DNA of 5,367 nucleotides from Pseudomonadota bacterium (GTDB taxonomy: Bacteria > Pseudomonadota > Gammaproteobacteria > Burkholderiales > Gallionellaceae): contig JAJZUH010000079.1 in assembly GCA_021847165.1 (NCBI GenBank), forward strand, positions 1-5,367, given 5' to 3'. This document shows positions 5,039 to 5,367 of the stretch, in pieces. The translations under genes and the position numbers were made by a program. Under the pieces are notes generated by a model that saw only the letters and a program-made list of their open reading frames with translations, made no database searches and had not been told where the DNA came from. Position 1 is the first letter of the stretch, and each line of letters opens with the position of its first letter.

Positions 5039-5367
5039 ATGGAGTTTCTTAAAATTTTGCCGCTGCGCGGCCCGAACATCTGGACCTACCGTCCGGTGCT
5101 CGAAGTCTGGCTGGATATCGGCGCGCTGGAAGATTCGCCATCCAACACCATTCCGGGTTTCTACGAACGTCTGTCGGCCTGGCTGCCTACGCTGATCGAG
5201 CACCGCTGCAGCATCGGCGAACGCGGCGGATTCCTGCAGCGGCTGCGCGAAGGCACCTGGCCCGGACATATCCTCGAACACGTCACCATCGAATTGCAGA
5301 ACCTCGCCGGCATGCAGAGCGGTTTCGGCAAGGCGCGCGGCACCTCGGTGCGCGGCATCTACAAGGT
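5039..5367 (+). CDS. cphA: Cyanophycin synthetase, N-terminal part (3'-truncated)
   Basis: The first 109 codons of a gene that runs off the window. Cyanophycin synthetase builds the storage polymer multi-L-arginyl-poly-L-aspartate from Asp, Arg and ATP without a ribosome. The visible part is the N-terminal domain, recognised by its conserved blocks: FLKILPLRGPNIW (3-15), PSNTIPGFYERL (34-45), EHRCSIGERGGFLQRLREGTWPGH (54-77) and HVTIELQNLAGM (81-92). H77, H81 and E85 form an HxxxHxxxE helix pattern. The glutamate-ligase-like ATP-grasp and Mur-ligase-like domains expected downstream lie outside the window, so cphA1 and cphA2 types cannot be separated with certainty; the complete conserved N-domain favours the primary synthetase. 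The ATG at 5039 gives the usual family N-terminus; GGGAAG 4 bases upstream is a close and modest ribosome binding site. Divergent from the ABC transporter/DUF1854 operon. Confidence 0.93.
   Translation, partial: MEFLKILPLRGPNIWTYRPVLEVWLDIGALEDSPSNTIPGFYERLSAWLPTLIEHRCSIGERGGFLQRLREGTWPGHILEHVTIELQNLAGMQSGFGKARGTSVRGIYK

Overview
The window looks like chromosomal DNA of a GC-rich betaproteobacterium, plausibly the Gallionellaceae/Nitrosomonadales neighbourhood. I base this on overall protein character and on the pairing of a PpiB-type cyclophilin with lpxH; this is inference from memory, not a search. It holds six protein genes packed almost end to end. Two are cut by the window edges. I see no tRNA, rRNA, CRISPR array or transposase.

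Left part, plus strand (1-2133). The 3' end of an L,D-transpeptidase gene comes first; its protein has a catalytic YkuD domain followed by an NTF2-like domain. A 145-bp imperfect palindrome (630-774) then fills nearly the whole gap to the next gene. That gene encodes a PpiB-like peptidyl-prolyl isomerase carrying an N-terminal signal peptide, with a second well-placed ribosome binding site and start codon after the signal peptide. A strong intrinsic terminator follows, and lpxH (lipid A biosynthesis) begins directly at the end of its T-tract. lpxH ends in a small hairpin that overlaps its own stop codon.

Right part (2132-5367). This is a cyanophycin locus. On the plus strand, cphA (cyanophycin synthetase) starts at 5039 and runs off the window. 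Divergently, on the minus strand, a two-gene operon encodes a fused ABC exporter (766 aa, with an unusual N-terminal PH-like plus zinc-ribbon extension) and a DUF1854 protein (157 aa). The two minus-strand genes overlap by ATGA. ABC exporters and DUF1854 proteins of this kind are known neighbours of cyanophycin synthetase, but their biochemical role is, as far as I know, undetermined. The shared 136-bp divergent region contains an inverted repeat, a weak sigma70-like promoter candidate and alternative hairpins in the cphA leader.

How the genes relate: the left genes serve the cell envelope (peptidoglycan cross-linking or editing, periplasmic protein folding, lipid A). The right genes are likely one functional unit for making, handling or sensing the nitrogen-storage polymer cyanophycin. 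lpxH and the DUF1854 gene converge with only 9 bp between their stop codons, and this is where the two units meet.
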